Assembly: GCF_039503195.1 (NCBI RefSeq)
Contig: NZ_JBCJKP010000001.1
Span: forward strand, 7,626,001 to 7,690,000
DNA length: 64,000 nucleotides
Direction of reading: 5' to 3'
From: Streptomyces mirabilis
GTDB taxonomy: Bacteria; Actinomycetota; Actinomycetes; Streptomycetales; Streptomycetaceae
Shown one piece after another: positions 21,820-30,523 of the stretch. The notes under the pieces are model-generated. The model saw nothing but the letters and a program-made list of their open reading frames with translations. It did no database searches and was not told the DNA's origin. Positions within the stretch are counted from its first letter, which is position 1. Every line of letters begins with the position of its first letter. Both the position numbers and the translations under genes were made by a program.

Positions 21820-23205
21820 TCAGCCGATGGAGGGCACCGGCTCCAGGGCCGGTTCGGGCGTCACGGCCTTCGGCTTGGGCGCGGCCGTCACCGGGACGGG
21901 GACGTAGGGGATCTCGCCGCGCAGGACGGCCTTGGCGCGGTCCTCGTCGAGCTGGCCCTCCCATCGGGCGACGGCCAGGGTGGCGACGCCGTTGCCGACG
22001 AGGCTCGTGAGGGCGCGGGCCTCGGACATGAAGCGGTCGATGCCGAAGATCAGGGCGAGGGCGGCGACCGGAACGTGCGGGACGGCGCTGAGGGTGGCGG
22101 CGAGGGCGATGAATCCGGAGCCGGTGACGCCGGCCGCGCCCTTGGAGGTGAGCAGCATGATCGCGAGCATGGACAGCTGCTGGGTGAGGCTGAGGTCGAT
22201 GCCGAGGGCCTGGGCGAGGAACACCGAGCCCATGGTCAGGTAGATCGCGGTGCCGTCGAGGTTGAAGGAGTAGCCGGCGGGCACCGTGATGCCGACGACC
22301 GGCTTCGAGGCGCCCACGTGTTGCAGCTTGGCCATCATGCGCGGCAGAACGGGCTCGGTGGACGAGGTGCCCAGGACGATCAGCAGCTCCTCCTTGATGT
22401 AGCGCAGGAAGGGGAGGATGCGCAGGCCGTTGAGGCGCATGACCGCGCCCAGGACGACCACGACGAAGAAGAGCGCCGTGAGCCAGAACGAGCCGACGAG
22501 CAGGGCGAGATGGCTCAGTGTGTCCAGGCCGTAGTTGCCGATGGTGAAGGCCATCGAGCCGAATGCGCCGATCGGGGCGAGCCGCATGATCCAGCGGATC
22601 AGCGTGAAGAGCACCGTGGAGAACTTCTCGATACCGCGGGCGATGCTCAGGCCGGCCTCGCCGCTGGCGTGCAGGCCGAAGCCGAACAGCACCGAGACGA
22701 GGAGCACCGGCAAGATGTCGTTGCCGGTGAAGGCGCTGACCAGCGTGGCCGGGATCATCGCCAGGACGAACTCGACGAAGCCCTCGTGCTCCGTCGCGGC
22801 CGGTGGCAGGCCCTTGGTGGAGAGCGACGCGACGTCGACGTGCAGTCCGCTGCCGGGCTTGACGATGTTGACGACGACGAGGCCGATCACCATGGCGATG
22901 GTGGTGAGGACCTCGAAGTAGATCAGCGCCTTGAGGCTGACCCGGCCGACCGCGCGCAGGTTGTCCATGGAGGCGATGCCGTGGACGACCGTGCAGAAGA
23001 TGATCGGCGCGATCATCATCTTGACCAGTGCGATGAACCCGTCGCCCAGGGGTTTGAGCTCGGCGCCGAAGGTGGGCCACAGCCAGCCCACCACGGCGCC
23101 GGCCATGATGCCGATCAGGCACTGGATGTAGAGGTGGGAGAGCAGCCGGCGCAGGCGACTCGATGGAGCGGTGACGGTACCCGGGGCAGCGTCGTTGCGG
23201 CTCAT
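21820..23205 (-). CDS. dctA: C4-dicarboxylate/proton (sodium) symporter, DctA/GltP family
   Basis: This 461-residue membrane transporter has the DAACS family marks: Ser-rich reentrant loop VLGTSSTEPVLPRMM, TVPAGYSFNLDGTAIYLTM and the late VGNGVATLAVARWEG. The family imports succinate, fumarate, malate or related acids. It overlaps by four bases the end of the PrpF-type gene, so the two are one operon. A divergent LysR gene is the likely regulator. A dedicated tricarboxylate/dicarboxylate breakdown route is suggested. Confidence 0.92.
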   Translation of the reverse strand: MSRNDAAPGTVTAPSSRLRRLLSHLYIQCLIGIMAGAVVGWLWPTFGAELKPLGDGFIALVKMMIAPIIFCTVVHGIASMDNLRAVGRVSLKALIYFEVLTTIAMVIGLVVVNIVKPGSGLHVDVASLSTKGLPPAATEHEGFVEFVLAMIPATLVSAFTGNDILPVLLVSVLFGFGLHASGEAGLSIARGIEKFSTVLFTLIRWIMRLAPIGAFGSMAFTIGNYGLDTLSHLALLVGSFWLTALFFVVVVLGAVMRLNGLRILPFLRYIKEELLIVLGTSSTEPVLPRMMAKLQHVGASKPVVGITVPAGYSFNLDGTAIYLTMGSVFLAQALGIDLSLTQQLSMLAIMLLTSKGAAGVTGSGFIALAATLSAVPHVPVAALALIFGIDRFMSEARALTSLVGNGVATLAVARWEGQLDEDRAKAVLRGEIPYVPVPVTAAPKPKAVTPEPALEPVPSIG

Positions 23206-24320
23206 GCGGGGCGTCCTTCCAGGACGGGAACGAGGAGTTCGGCTCGGGCGATACGCCGGGCGGCGCGGTGCAGCAGCACCGTGGGGGACGCGCCGTCCGG
23301 TGCGGGGACGGCTTGGGCGGTGATCACGCCCGCGGGGGTGCCCAGGCGCAGCGTTCCGTCGGCGGTCTGCCGGGCGACACGGTGGGCAAGGGTGCCGGGG
23401 GTGGCGGCGGCGGTGGCCAGGGCGACGGCGGAGGTGAGGCCGATCGCCGGGTGGGGTGCGTGCATGGAAACCATCCGGACGGCCAGGTCGTACTCGTCCT
23501 GATCGACCAGAATGCCATGGGTGGTGCGGTACGAGGCGGGACGGGCGACGATGCCGACCTTCGGGACCGCGTGGCTGACCGGGTCGTTCTCCTTGGCCAG
23601 GCCCATTGTGAGGGCCGCCTGGCGGCGCAGCACGGTGAGCGCGGGGATGGCGGCGGCGAACTGAGTGAGGGACTCGGTGCCGTCGAGGCCGAAAGCCTTG
23701 GCCTCGAAGAGCGCGGCGGGGGCGCCGGCGTCGACGAGGGTCGCCTCGACGGGACCTTCGGGGCCGGTCAGGGTGTCCACGGCGTGGCCGGTGGGCAGCG
23801 CCCGCCCGGTGGTGGAGCCCGCCGGGTCCTCGAAGCCGAGCAGGACCGGCACGCCGGGCGCGGCCGTGCCGGGCACCAGCGCCATGCCCTCGTCCGGGGC
23901 GATACCGCACGGGGTGGAGATGGTGCCGGTGAGCCGGGCCCCGGTGTTGACGTTGCGCATGCGCACGGTGGTGGTGTCCGAGGTGATCGGTACCAGGCCG
24001 TGGTGAACGGCGTAGAGGGCGACCGCGGTGGCGCAGTTACCGCAGTTGCTCGCCCACTCCACGCGTTCGTCACCGATGCCGACCTGGGCGAAGGCGTACT
24101 CGATGTCGACGTCCGCCTCGGCCGAGATCTGGACGATCGCGGCCTTCGACGTGGTGGAGGTGGCGCCGCCGACGCCGTCGATCTGGCGGGGGTCGGCGGC
24201 GTTGAAGGCGGCCAGCAGGACGGAGTCGACGTCCACGCCGGTCGCCGCCACGTCGTGGTGGGCGAAGATCCAGCACTTGCTGGTTCCTCCGCGGATCATC
24301 TCGCCCTGCAGACGCAACAC
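23202..24320 (-). CDS. PrpF-family isomerase (aconitate/oxalomesaconate type)
   Basis: This 372-residue protein has the PrpF hallmarks RGGTSK near the start, ASNCGN with the catalytic Cys, and GHAVDTLTG. Members isomerise double bonds in 2-methylaconitate, 4-oxalomesaconate or similar acids, using a diaminopimelate-epimerase-like fold. Coupling to the DctA-type importer and a divergent LysR regulator suggests catabolism of an imported unsaturated di- or tricarboxylate. No propionate-cycle genes are nearby, so the exact substrate is open. Confidence 0.88.
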   Translation of the reverse strand: MLRLQGEMIRGGTSKCWIFAHHDVAATGVDVDSVLLAAFNAADPRQIDGVGGATSTTSKAAIVQISAEADVDIEYAFAQVGIGDERVEWASNCGNCATAVALYAVHHGLVPITSDTTTVRMRNVNTGARLTGTISTPCGIAPDEGMALVPGTAAPGVPVLLGFEDPAGSTTGRALPTGHAVDTLTGPEGPVEATLVDAGAPAALFEAKAFGLDGTESLTQFAAAIPALTVLRRQAALTMGLAKENDPVSHAVPKVGIVARPASYRTTHGILVDQDEYDLAVRMVSMHAPHPAIGLTSAVALATAAATPGTLAHRVARQTADGTLRLGTPAGVITAQAVPAPDGASPTVLLHRAARRIARAELLVPVLEGRPA

Positions 24321-24459
24321 AACAGACTCCCCATGAATGCGGACATAGACGTGAAAATGGCCGGGAACTCCGGATCCGCCGGAGACTGCTCTTCCCGGTG
24401 GTGGGATCCACGGTGAGTTACGTCGGCGTGAAGTACAATCTCAAAAATCTATACAGGCA

Positions 24460-24474
24460 TTAAGCTGGGGTTAA
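24460..24474. promoter_or_regulatory. LysR-type T-N11-A operator candidate
   Basis: TTAAGCTGGGGTTAA is a 15-base interrupted palindrome containing the T-N11-A pattern of LysR boxes. It lies between the divergent prpF-dctA operon and the LysR gene, 17 bases before the LysR start. That is the expected place for autoregulation and control of the operon. The surrounding stretch is unusually AT-rich for this window. Confidence 0.5.
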
Positions 24475-24490
24475 GTCTTGGGGTGAGGCA

Positions 24491-25405
24491 GTGCTCGACG
24501 TCCGGCGTATTCTGCTCTTCGCGGAGGTTGCCCGCCGCGGTTCGGTGACCGCGACCGCACGTGCCCTCAACTACACCCCGTCGGCGGTGTCGCAGCAGGT
24601 CAGCCGCCTGGAGGCGGAGGCGGGTCAGCCCCTTCTGGAGCGTCACGCGCGAGGGGTCACGCTGACCGACGCGGGGCGCGCCCTGGCCGACCGGGCGGCC
24701 CGGATCGAACGCGAACTGACGGCCGCGGAGAACGAGCTCGCCGACTTCGCCGGCCTGCGCGCGGGCACCCTGCGTATCGGCACCTTTCCCACCGTCGGCG
24801 CCTCACTGCTTCCCCGGGCCGTCATCGCCTTCCGGGCGGCGCATCCCGACGTACGGCTCACGGTGCGCAGCGCCCGCATCGCCGGCCTGTGGTCGATGCT
24901 GGAGAATCGGGAGATCGAACTCTCCCTGATGTGGGACTACGACTGGAGCCGCATCGACCGCGAGGACGTCGTCGTCACGCCACTCCTCGACGACCCGCCG
25001 GCCCTCCTCGTCAGCGACCAGCACCCGTTCGCCGGGCGCGACTCGGCCACGCTCGCCGACCTGGCGGACGACCCGTGGATCACGCGAGCCGAGCACCACC
25101 CCGTGGCCGAGGCCCTCGACCGCAGTTGCCGCGCCGCCGGCTTCGAACCCCAGATCGCCTACGAGGCCCACGACTACCAGGAGGCTCAGGCCATGGTCGC
25201 CGCCGGCATCGGCGTCGCCCTCGCCCCCACTCTCGCCCTGGAAGGCATCCGCCCCGGCGTCAGCGTCCTGCCCTTGCTGCCGCCCGCTCCGGTGCGCCGT
25301 ATCCTCCTGGTCCGCATGGCCGACCACGCACTCACCCCCGCCGCCAGCACCTTCACCGAACTCCTGCTCGACACCACCGCGGCCCGGCTCGAACCCACCC
25401 GCTGA
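24491..25405 (+). CDS. LysR-family regulator of the prpF-dctA operon
   Basis: This 304-residue protein starts at GTG with GGGGTGAGG upstream. It has an N-terminal winged helix (FAEVARRGSVTATARALNYTPSAVSQQVSRLE) and a periplasmic-binding-like effector domain (LRIGTFPTVGASLLPRA onward). It is divergent from prpF-dctA with a T-N11-A site between, so it most likely activates that operon when its carboxylate ligand is present. Confidence 0.92.
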   Translation: MLDVRRILLFAEVARRGSVTATARALNYTPSAVSQQVSRLEAEAGQPLLERHARGVTLTDAGRALADRAARIERELTAAENELADFAGLRAGTLRIGTFPTVGASLLPRAVIAFRAAHPDVRLTVRSARIAGLWSMLENREIELSLMWDYDWSRIDREDVVVTPLLDDPPALLVSDQHPFAGRDSATLADLADDPWITRAEHHPVAEALDRSCRAAGFEPQIAYEAHDYQEAQAMVAAGIGVALAPTLALEGIRPGVSVLPLLPPAPVRRILLVRMADHALTPAASTFTELLLDTTAARLEPTR

Positions 25406-25468
25406 CGATGCGCTGACTCCCGGTGAAGGGTGTGTCAATTCAAAGGCTGATCCTGGTTGTTGAAGCGG

Positions 25469-25625
25469 TCAGTGGTTGGTGGGAGTGAGGCGGCCTTCAA
25501 AGACGATCTGGAAGGCGTTCATGGGGGCCTTCCAGCGCATGGTCCACCTCTTGCGGCCCTTCCCTGTCGGGTCCATGCTCATCAGCGCCAGGTAGACGCA
25601 CTTGAGGGCGGATCGCTGCGTGAGC
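25469..25625 (-). pseudogene. IS256/Mutator-family transposase C-terminal fossil
   Basis: The minus strand reads SALKCVYLALMSMDPTGKG, then RWTMRWKAPMNAFQIVFEGRL and a stop at 25469-25471. This is the characteristic C-terminal end of IS256-family transposases. Upstream of ~25620 the match is lost. The rest of 25406-25926 has no gene I can support. It is the second fossil of the family in the window and points towards the first one at 21.5 kb. It may be a relic of the same element or of an independent insertion. Confidence 0.72.
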
Positions 25626-25926
25626 TGGTTGCCGCAGGCTGCTCAGCCCTGAGCAGGACGGACGCTCGGCCTTGACGCTCGTTTGACGCTCTGGGTGTCT
25701 GCACGAAGGGCGATGAGCCGAGAAATCGGCTCTGACCGGTGTTTTTTCGAGACTCGCGCAGACCGACATCTTTCCGATGACGCATCACGTGGACTGCGCG
25801 GCGATTCTGGAGCCTGCGGCAAAGGGCTCCTGACCCGCCGTTGTGCGTGTGCGTACGAGGTGCGGTGCGGGCGCTACGGGAGCACGGCATCCACCTCGAC
25901 GTGTCGCACTCGGTCGGGGCGTGCGG

Positions 25927-27618
25927 TCAGAACGGGCCCTGGAGAGTGCCCAGTCTGTCGGTCAGGCGCAGATTCTCGGAGTAGTCGACCGGGCAGGCGA
26001 TCACGGAGACGGTGTCGTCGTCGAGGGCGCGGCGCAGCACGGGCAGCAGTTGGTCGGCGGACTCGATCGCGTAGCCGTGTGCGCCGAAGCTTTCGGCGTA
26101 GGCGACCAGGTTCGGGTTGGTGAACCGGGTGTGGCTGTGGCGGCCGAGTTCGAGTTCCATCTTCCAGGTGATCAGGCCGTATTCCCCGTCCACCAGGACG
26201 AGGACGACCAGCGGGACGCGTTCGCGGACGGCGGTCTCCAGTTCCTGCGAGTTCATCAGGAACGAGCCGTCGCCCATCATCGCCAGGACGCGTCGGTCCG
26301 GCCGGGCGAGCTTGGCGGCGATCGCGCCCGGCAGTGAGAACCCCATGGTCGACAAGCCGTTGGAGACCAGACAGGTGTCCGGTTCATAGGCGGGGTAGAG
26401 GCGGGCCATCCACATCTTTCCGGCGCCGGTGTCGGCGAGCACGATGTCGTGGCGGTCCAGCGCGGCGCGGACATCGGTGACCACGCGCTGCGGCACCAGG
26501 GGGAACGCGTCACTGTCGCGTCCGTACTGGAGCTCTTCGTCGAGGAGCGTACGGATCTTCTCGCTGCTTCCCGGGTCGAAGGTGAGCCCCTCGGGCAGCG
26601 CTGCCGCCAGTGCGTCCAGCGCCTGCGAGGGGTCCCCTTTGACGCCCACTGCCACCGGGTAGTGGGCGTCCACCTCGGCGGGGAAGCGGTGCACGTGAAG
26701 GATCCGCTTGTCGCCGTTCGGGTTGATCTTGACCGGGTCGAACTCCTGGATCTCGTAGCCCACGCAGATCAGTACGTCGGCCGCGTCGAAGCCGAAGTTG
26801 CCGTAGTCGTGGCGCATGAATCCGATCGCGCCGAGAGCGTTCGGGTGATCGTCGGGGAAGACGCCCTTGCCGTGGAACGTGGTCGCGACCGGGATGTTCA
26901 GCCCCTCGGCGAACCGCACCAGGGCGGCCGAGGCCCCGGCTCTGGCGGCACCGTGGCCCGCCAGCACGACGGGACGCCGTGCCGTGGTGAGCACCTCGAC
27001 CGCCCGCGCGATCTGCGAGGAGGACGGCGCGTCGGCGCGCACCGCGTCGATCTGCAAGGGTGCCAGCGGCTCGGCCGGACGCGCTGCTTCGATGTCCTCC
27101 GGCACGGCCAGGAACACGGCGCCGGGACGCTCGCTCTGCGCGGTCTTGAACGCCTTGCGCGTCATCTCCGGCACCGCGTCCGGACACGCGATCTGGGCCG
27201 CCCACTGGGTGACGGGAGCGAACATCGACACGAGGTCGATGACCTGGTGCGACTCCTTGTGGGTACGGCGCAGCGACCCCTGCGCGGCCAGGGCCACCAG
27301 CGGCGCGCTGTTGGTCATGGCGTCGGCGGTGCCGAGCAGCAGATTGATCGCGCCGGGCCCCAGCGTGGCCGAGCACACCCCGGCCCGGCCGGTCAGCCGC
27401 CCGTAGATCTCCGCCATGAACGAGGCGGCCTGCTCGTGGCGCACCAGGACGTACCGGATCCCGGAGTCGTTCAGGGCGTCGACGAAGCGGATGTTCTCCT
27501 CACCGGGAATCCCGAAGACGTACTCCACGCCCTCGGCCCGCAGACAGCGCACCAACAGGTGCGCGACGTCCTCCACCGCTGCCGTGTTCCGCGACCCGGT
27601 CGCGTCTTCGCTGCCCAT
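25927..27618 (-). CDS. ThDP-dependent enzyme, acetolactate-synthase-like
   Basis: This 563-residue protein has the three ThDP-family domains. The N-terminal pyrimidine-binding domain carries the catalytic Glu (YVLVRHEQAASFMA). The middle domain is FAD/DHS-like. The C-terminal PP domain has GDGSFLMNSQELETA and then the NDGEYG-type metal site (VDGEYGLI). No small regulatory subunit is next to it, so a catabolic or stand-alone role is more likely than branched-chain amino acid synthesis. Alternatives are a glyoxylate carboligase or an unassigned 2-keto-acid enzyme. ATG 27618 has no clear ribosome site. It is divergent from a flavodoxin-like gene. Confidence 0.85.
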   Translation of the reverse strand: MGSEDATGSRNTAAVEDVAHLLVRCLRAEGVEYVFGIPGEENIRFVDALNDSGIRYVLVRHEQAASFMAEIYGRLTGRAGVCSATLGPGAINLLLGTADAMTNSAPLVALAAQGSLRRTHKESHQVIDLVSMFAPVTQWAAQIACPDAVPEMTRKAFKTAQSERPGAVFLAVPEDIEAARPAEPLAPLQIDAVRADAPSSSQIARAVEVLTTARRPVVLAGHGAARAGASAALVRFAEGLNIPVATTFHGKGVFPDDHPNALGAIGFMRHDYGNFGFDAADVLICVGYEIQEFDPVKINPNGDKRILHVHRFPAEVDAHYPVAVGVKGDPSQALDALAAALPEGLTFDPGSSEKIRTLLDEELQYGRDSDAFPLVPQRVVTDVRAALDRHDIVLADTGAGKMWMARLYPAYEPDTCLVSNGLSTMGFSLPGAIAAKLARPDRRVLAMMGDGSFLMNSQELETAVRERVPLVVLVLVDGEYGLITWKMELELGRHSHTRFTNPNLVAYAESFGAHGYAIESADQLLPVLRRALDDDTVSVIACPVDYSENLRLTDRLGTLQGPF

Positions 27619-27781
27619 GGGACGAACGTAGGCACACCCGCCTGCCCCGGCCACTCCTCAGCCGCCGGCGGGGCCATTCGGAGGCGTTGTGGTGGCGCCC
27701 GTCGTGGTCGGCCCGCACGCTGGATCCCGTTGTGGACGTGCCGCCGTGCGCCGTGCGGGGGCAGGGCTCTGGGAGGACCGT

Positions 27782-28519
27782 GTGACCGCTTCGTCGCCCG
27801 CCACCGACGCACCGCCGGCCCGGTACGACGACCTGCGTGCTCTGGTGATCAACTGCACCCTCAAGCGCTCGCCGGAGACGAGCAACACCCAGGGGCTGAT
27901 CGACCGCAGCGTCGGCGTCATGGACGCGCAGGGAGTGCACGTCGATGTCGTCCGGGCGGTGGACCACGACATCGCCACCGGTGTGTGGCCCGACATGACG
28001 GAGCACGGCTGGGAGACGGACGCCTGGCCGGACCTCTACCGGCAGGTCCTGGCGGCCGACATCCTCGTGCTGGCCGGCCCCATCTGGCTGGGCGACAACA
28101 GTTCCGTGATGAAGCAGGTGATCGAACGCCTCTACTCCTGCTCCAGCCTGCTCAACGACGCCGGACAGTACGCCTATTACGGCCGCGTCGGCGGCTGCCT
28201 GATCACCGGCAACGAGGACGGCGTCAAGCACTGCGCCATGAACGTCCTCTACAGCCTGCAGCACCTGGGCTACACCATCCCGCCCCAGGCGGACGCGGGA
28301 TGGATCGGCGAGGCGGGTCCCGGCCCCTCGTATCTCGACCCCGGCTCGGGCGGCCCGGAGAACGACTTCACCAACCGCAACACCGCCTTCATGACCTGGA
28401 ACCTGCTGCACCTGGCCCGGGCGTTGAAGGACCTCGGTGGCATTCCCGCATACGGCAACCAGCGCACCGCGTGGGACGCCGGCTGTCACCGCGACTACGA
28501 GAACCCCGAACACCGCTGA
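27782..28519 (+). CDS. Flavodoxin-like NAD(P)H:FMN oxidoreductase
   Basis: This 245-residue protein starts at GTG with GGAGG at 27772-27776. It has the flavodoxin fold of the FMN reductase family: strand LRALVINCTLKRSPETSNTQ with the phosphate loop, then LAGPIWLGDNSSVMKQVIERL. The inferred role is two-electron reduction of a flavin, quinone or similar acceptor with NAD(P)H. It is divergent from the ThDP enzyme (163 bases apart) and converges on the PucR-type regulator with 10 bases between stops. Confidence 0.82.
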   Translation: MTASSPATDAPPARYDDLRALVINCTLKRSPETSNTQGLIDRSVGVMDAQGVHVDVVRAVDHDIATGVWPDMTEHGWETDAWPDLYRQVLAADILVLAGPIWLGDNSSVMKQVIERLYSCSSLLNDAGQYAYYGRVGGCLITGNEDGVKHCAMNVLYSLQHLGYTIPPQADAGWIGEAGPGPSYLDPGSGGPENDFTNRNTAFMTWNLLHLARALKDLGGIPAYGNQRTAWDAGCHRDYENPEHR

Positions 28520-28529
28520 GCCGGCCGGG

Positions 28530-29588
28530 TCACAGGCTCTGTGCGGGCCAGTTCAGCAGTCGGGCGCCGATGACCGCGGTCTGGAGCATGTAGCGGTGGG
28601 CCGGGTCGGCGGGGTTGGCGCCGGTGAGTTTGTGGATGCGTTCCAGGCGGTAGGTCAGGGCGCGCACGCTCAGTGAGAGACGGCGGGCCGCTTCGGCCGC
28701 CACGCAGCCGCAGTCGAAGTACGCGGTGAGGGTGTCCAGGAGGACCTGGGCGCCGCCGCGGGCGGAGGTGAGCGGGCCGAGGGCGTCGAGGACGAGGTCG
28801 GCCATGGCCTGGCGGTCCCGGGTGAGGACGGGGTAGACCAGCAGGTCGGCGGCGCGCAGTACCGGGTCGTCGAGTTCGAGGCGTTCGGCGAGTTCGAGGG
28901 TGTTCAGTGCCTCTTCGTAGGACTGGACGACCCCGCCGGGGCCGGGCTGGGGGCGGCCGATGGCGATGCGCCCGCCGTCCGTGGCCGCGTACGCCCGCTT
29001 GGCGAAGTAGGTGAGGACGTCGTCCTGGTCGCCGGGCGCGACGCACAGCATCCGGCCGTCCTTGGTGGTGAGCAGGATGTTGCGGTCGCCGAAGCGTGCG
29101 ATGAGGGACTGTTCCACCTGTCGTGGCACTACAGCGCCCTCGTCGTAGGCGGTCGTGCCCTGCGCGACGGCGACGGCGTGCGCCTGGGAGAGGCGCAGGC
29201 CGAAGCGCTCGGCCCGCTCGGCGAGGCGGCCCAGGTCGCTGCGGCCGTAGAGGAGGTCGTCGATGAACTCGCGGCGCGCCGCCTCCTCTTTCCGTACGGC
29301 GAGGAACTGCGCCCGTTCGTAGCCCTCCGCGAAGGCGTCGATGACCTGCTGGATCGCGGCAAGTGTGCTGTCGGCCGAACCGGGCGTCGTGGGCCAGGCG
29401 GCGCGGGCCGCGGACAGGTGGGCGCTGACGAGGGCGCGCAGGCCGTGGCCGGAGTCGGCGGCCCGCTCGCCAAGGGCGCGGCGTGACTCGATCTCGTCGC
29501 GGGTGAGGCGCCGACCGGTGGCCGAGACCTCCGCCAGGAGCAGGGCATAGCCGCTCAGATAGTGCTCGGGTATGTCGTGCCCCGTCAC
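28530..29588 (-). CDS. PucR/CdaR-family transcriptional regulator
   Basis: This 352-residue protein starts at GTG with GGGGGA upstream. The C-terminal ~60 residues hold the PucR helix-turn-helix (ARRLSLSVRALTYRLERIHKLTG). The middle shows a CdaR GGDEF-like region (FAKRAYAATDGGRIAIGR, SYEEALNTLELAERL). The N-terminal part resembles the RsbRD-like sensor found in many actinobacterial members. It is divergent from the OB-fold/flotillin operon, with an inverted repeat between. Confidence 0.87.
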   Translation of the reverse strand: MTGHDIPEHYLSGYALLLAEVSATGRRLTRDEIESRRALGERAADSGHGLRALVSAHLSAARAAWPTTPGSADSTLAAIQQVIDAFAEGYERAQFLAVRKEEAARREFIDDLLYGRSDLGRLAERAERFGLRLSQAHAVAVAQGTTAYDEGAVVPRQVEQSLIARFGDRNILLTTKDGRMLCVAPGDQDDVLTYFAKRAYAATDGGRIAIGRPQPGPGGVVQSYEEALNTLELAERLELDDPVLRAADLLVYPVLTRDRQAMADLVLDALGPLTSARGGAQVLLDTLTAYFDCGCVAAEAARRLSLSVRALTYRLERIHKLTGANPADPAHRYMLQTAVIGARLLNWPAQSL

Positions 29589-29661
29589 GTCGTCCCCCGG
29601 TTTCTTGACGGCCCGGTGACGACTTCTTAGCGGCGACCGGCATGCAGACCCTAGTGAACAC

Positions 29662-29676
29662 TGCCGGGAACCGGCA
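29662..29676. promoter_or_regulatory. Inverted repeat between PucR-type and flotillin operons
   Basis: TGCCGGGAACCGGCA is a perfect 6-3-6 inverted repeat ~74 bases before the PucR-type start, in the 249-base divergent region. It is a plausible operator for that regulator, and possibly for the OB-fold/flotillin/ATPase operon on the other side. The assignment rests on position only. Confidence 0.35.
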
Positions 29677-29837
29677 ATGCGCTGGCCGGTACCTGACATG
29701 CACGATGAGCGCAGGGGAGCACGGCGGATGGTCTCGGTGCCGGATGCCTGGCGGTGTCCGGCACCGACAGCCGGAGGGGAGCCGTGCGCCCACCGGAACA
29801 GGCAGGCAGCACAACACGACGAGCGGGGGTGGGGGGC

Positions 29838-30452
29838 ATGTGGTCGTTTCTCGTGGCTGTCAGCGGTTTTCCCACCATCCTGTTCACGGCCGCGCTCGTC
29901 GTGGTCGTCGGCTTCTGGCTGCTGGTCGCCGTAGGAGCGGCGGAGTCGCACGGCTTCGACGGCCATGTGCACTTCGACGCCTGGGGGGTGGGCGGGGTCC
30001 CGGTCACGGTCGTCTTCTCCCTGGTGACCGCGATCGGCTGGTTCCTGAGTCTGAGCGCGACCGTCCTGCTCGATCCCCTGGCGTCCTCCGGGGTGGTCCG
30101 CGGGCTGGCCGGGCTGGCGGTCCTGGCGGGGGCACTGCTGATCGCCTGGCGTGTGACCCGCCTTCTCGTACGGCCGTTGCGCCACCTCTTCCCCGATGAA
30201 CCGGGGCCGTCCCGGCTGGACTTCGTGGGACTCACCTGCACCGTCCGCACGGGGCGGGTGGACGCCGGGTTCGGGCAGGCCGAGGTCGCGGCGAAGGACG
30301 GCTCCACCGCGGTGGTGCAGGTGCGCCAGACCGCGGACGAGGTCCTCACCAGCGGCAGTACCGGCCTGTTGTACGCCTACGACGAGGTCGGCGAGTTCTT
30401 CTGGGTCGCGCCGTACGACACGGCGCTCGACCCGCGGGGCCACGGCACCTGA
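29838..30452 (+). CDS. YqiJ-like membrane protein with OB-fold (NfeD-like)
   Basis: This 204-residue protein has three hydrophobic segments (residues ~8-30, ~50-75, ~85-105). A C-terminal soluble OB-fold follows (LDFVGLTCTVRTGRVDAGFGQAEV, EFFWVAPYD). NfeD-like OB-fold proteins form partners of SPFH/flotillin proteins in bacterial membranes. It starts a three-gene run with the flotillin (71 bases on) and the giant ATPase, all on the plus strand, so it is the likely membrane anchor of that complex. The N-terminus lacks the ClpP-like protease domain of full NfeD. Confidence 0.82.
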   Translation: MWSFLVAVSGFPTILFTAALVVVVGFWLLVAVGAAESHGFDGHVHFDAWGVGGVPVTVVFSLVTAIGWFLSLSATVLLDPLASSGVVRGLAGLAVLAGALLIAWRVTRLLVRPLRHLFPDEPGPSRLDFVGLTCTVRTGRVDAGFGQAEVAAKDGSTAVVQVRQTADEVLTSGSTGLLYAYDEVGEFFWVAPYDTALDPRGHGT

Positions 30453-30523
30453 GTCGCCCGCGCCCGCTTCGCGCCGCACCTTCTCACCCGCTTGAAGTTC
30501 CTTACGCCTCAAGGACGTTTGCC

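Noticed and set aside
21553..23502. 649-residue plus-strand frame over the symporter
   Set aside because: Only its first ~35 residues (IS256 fossil) mean anything. The rest is antisense to dctA and prpF.
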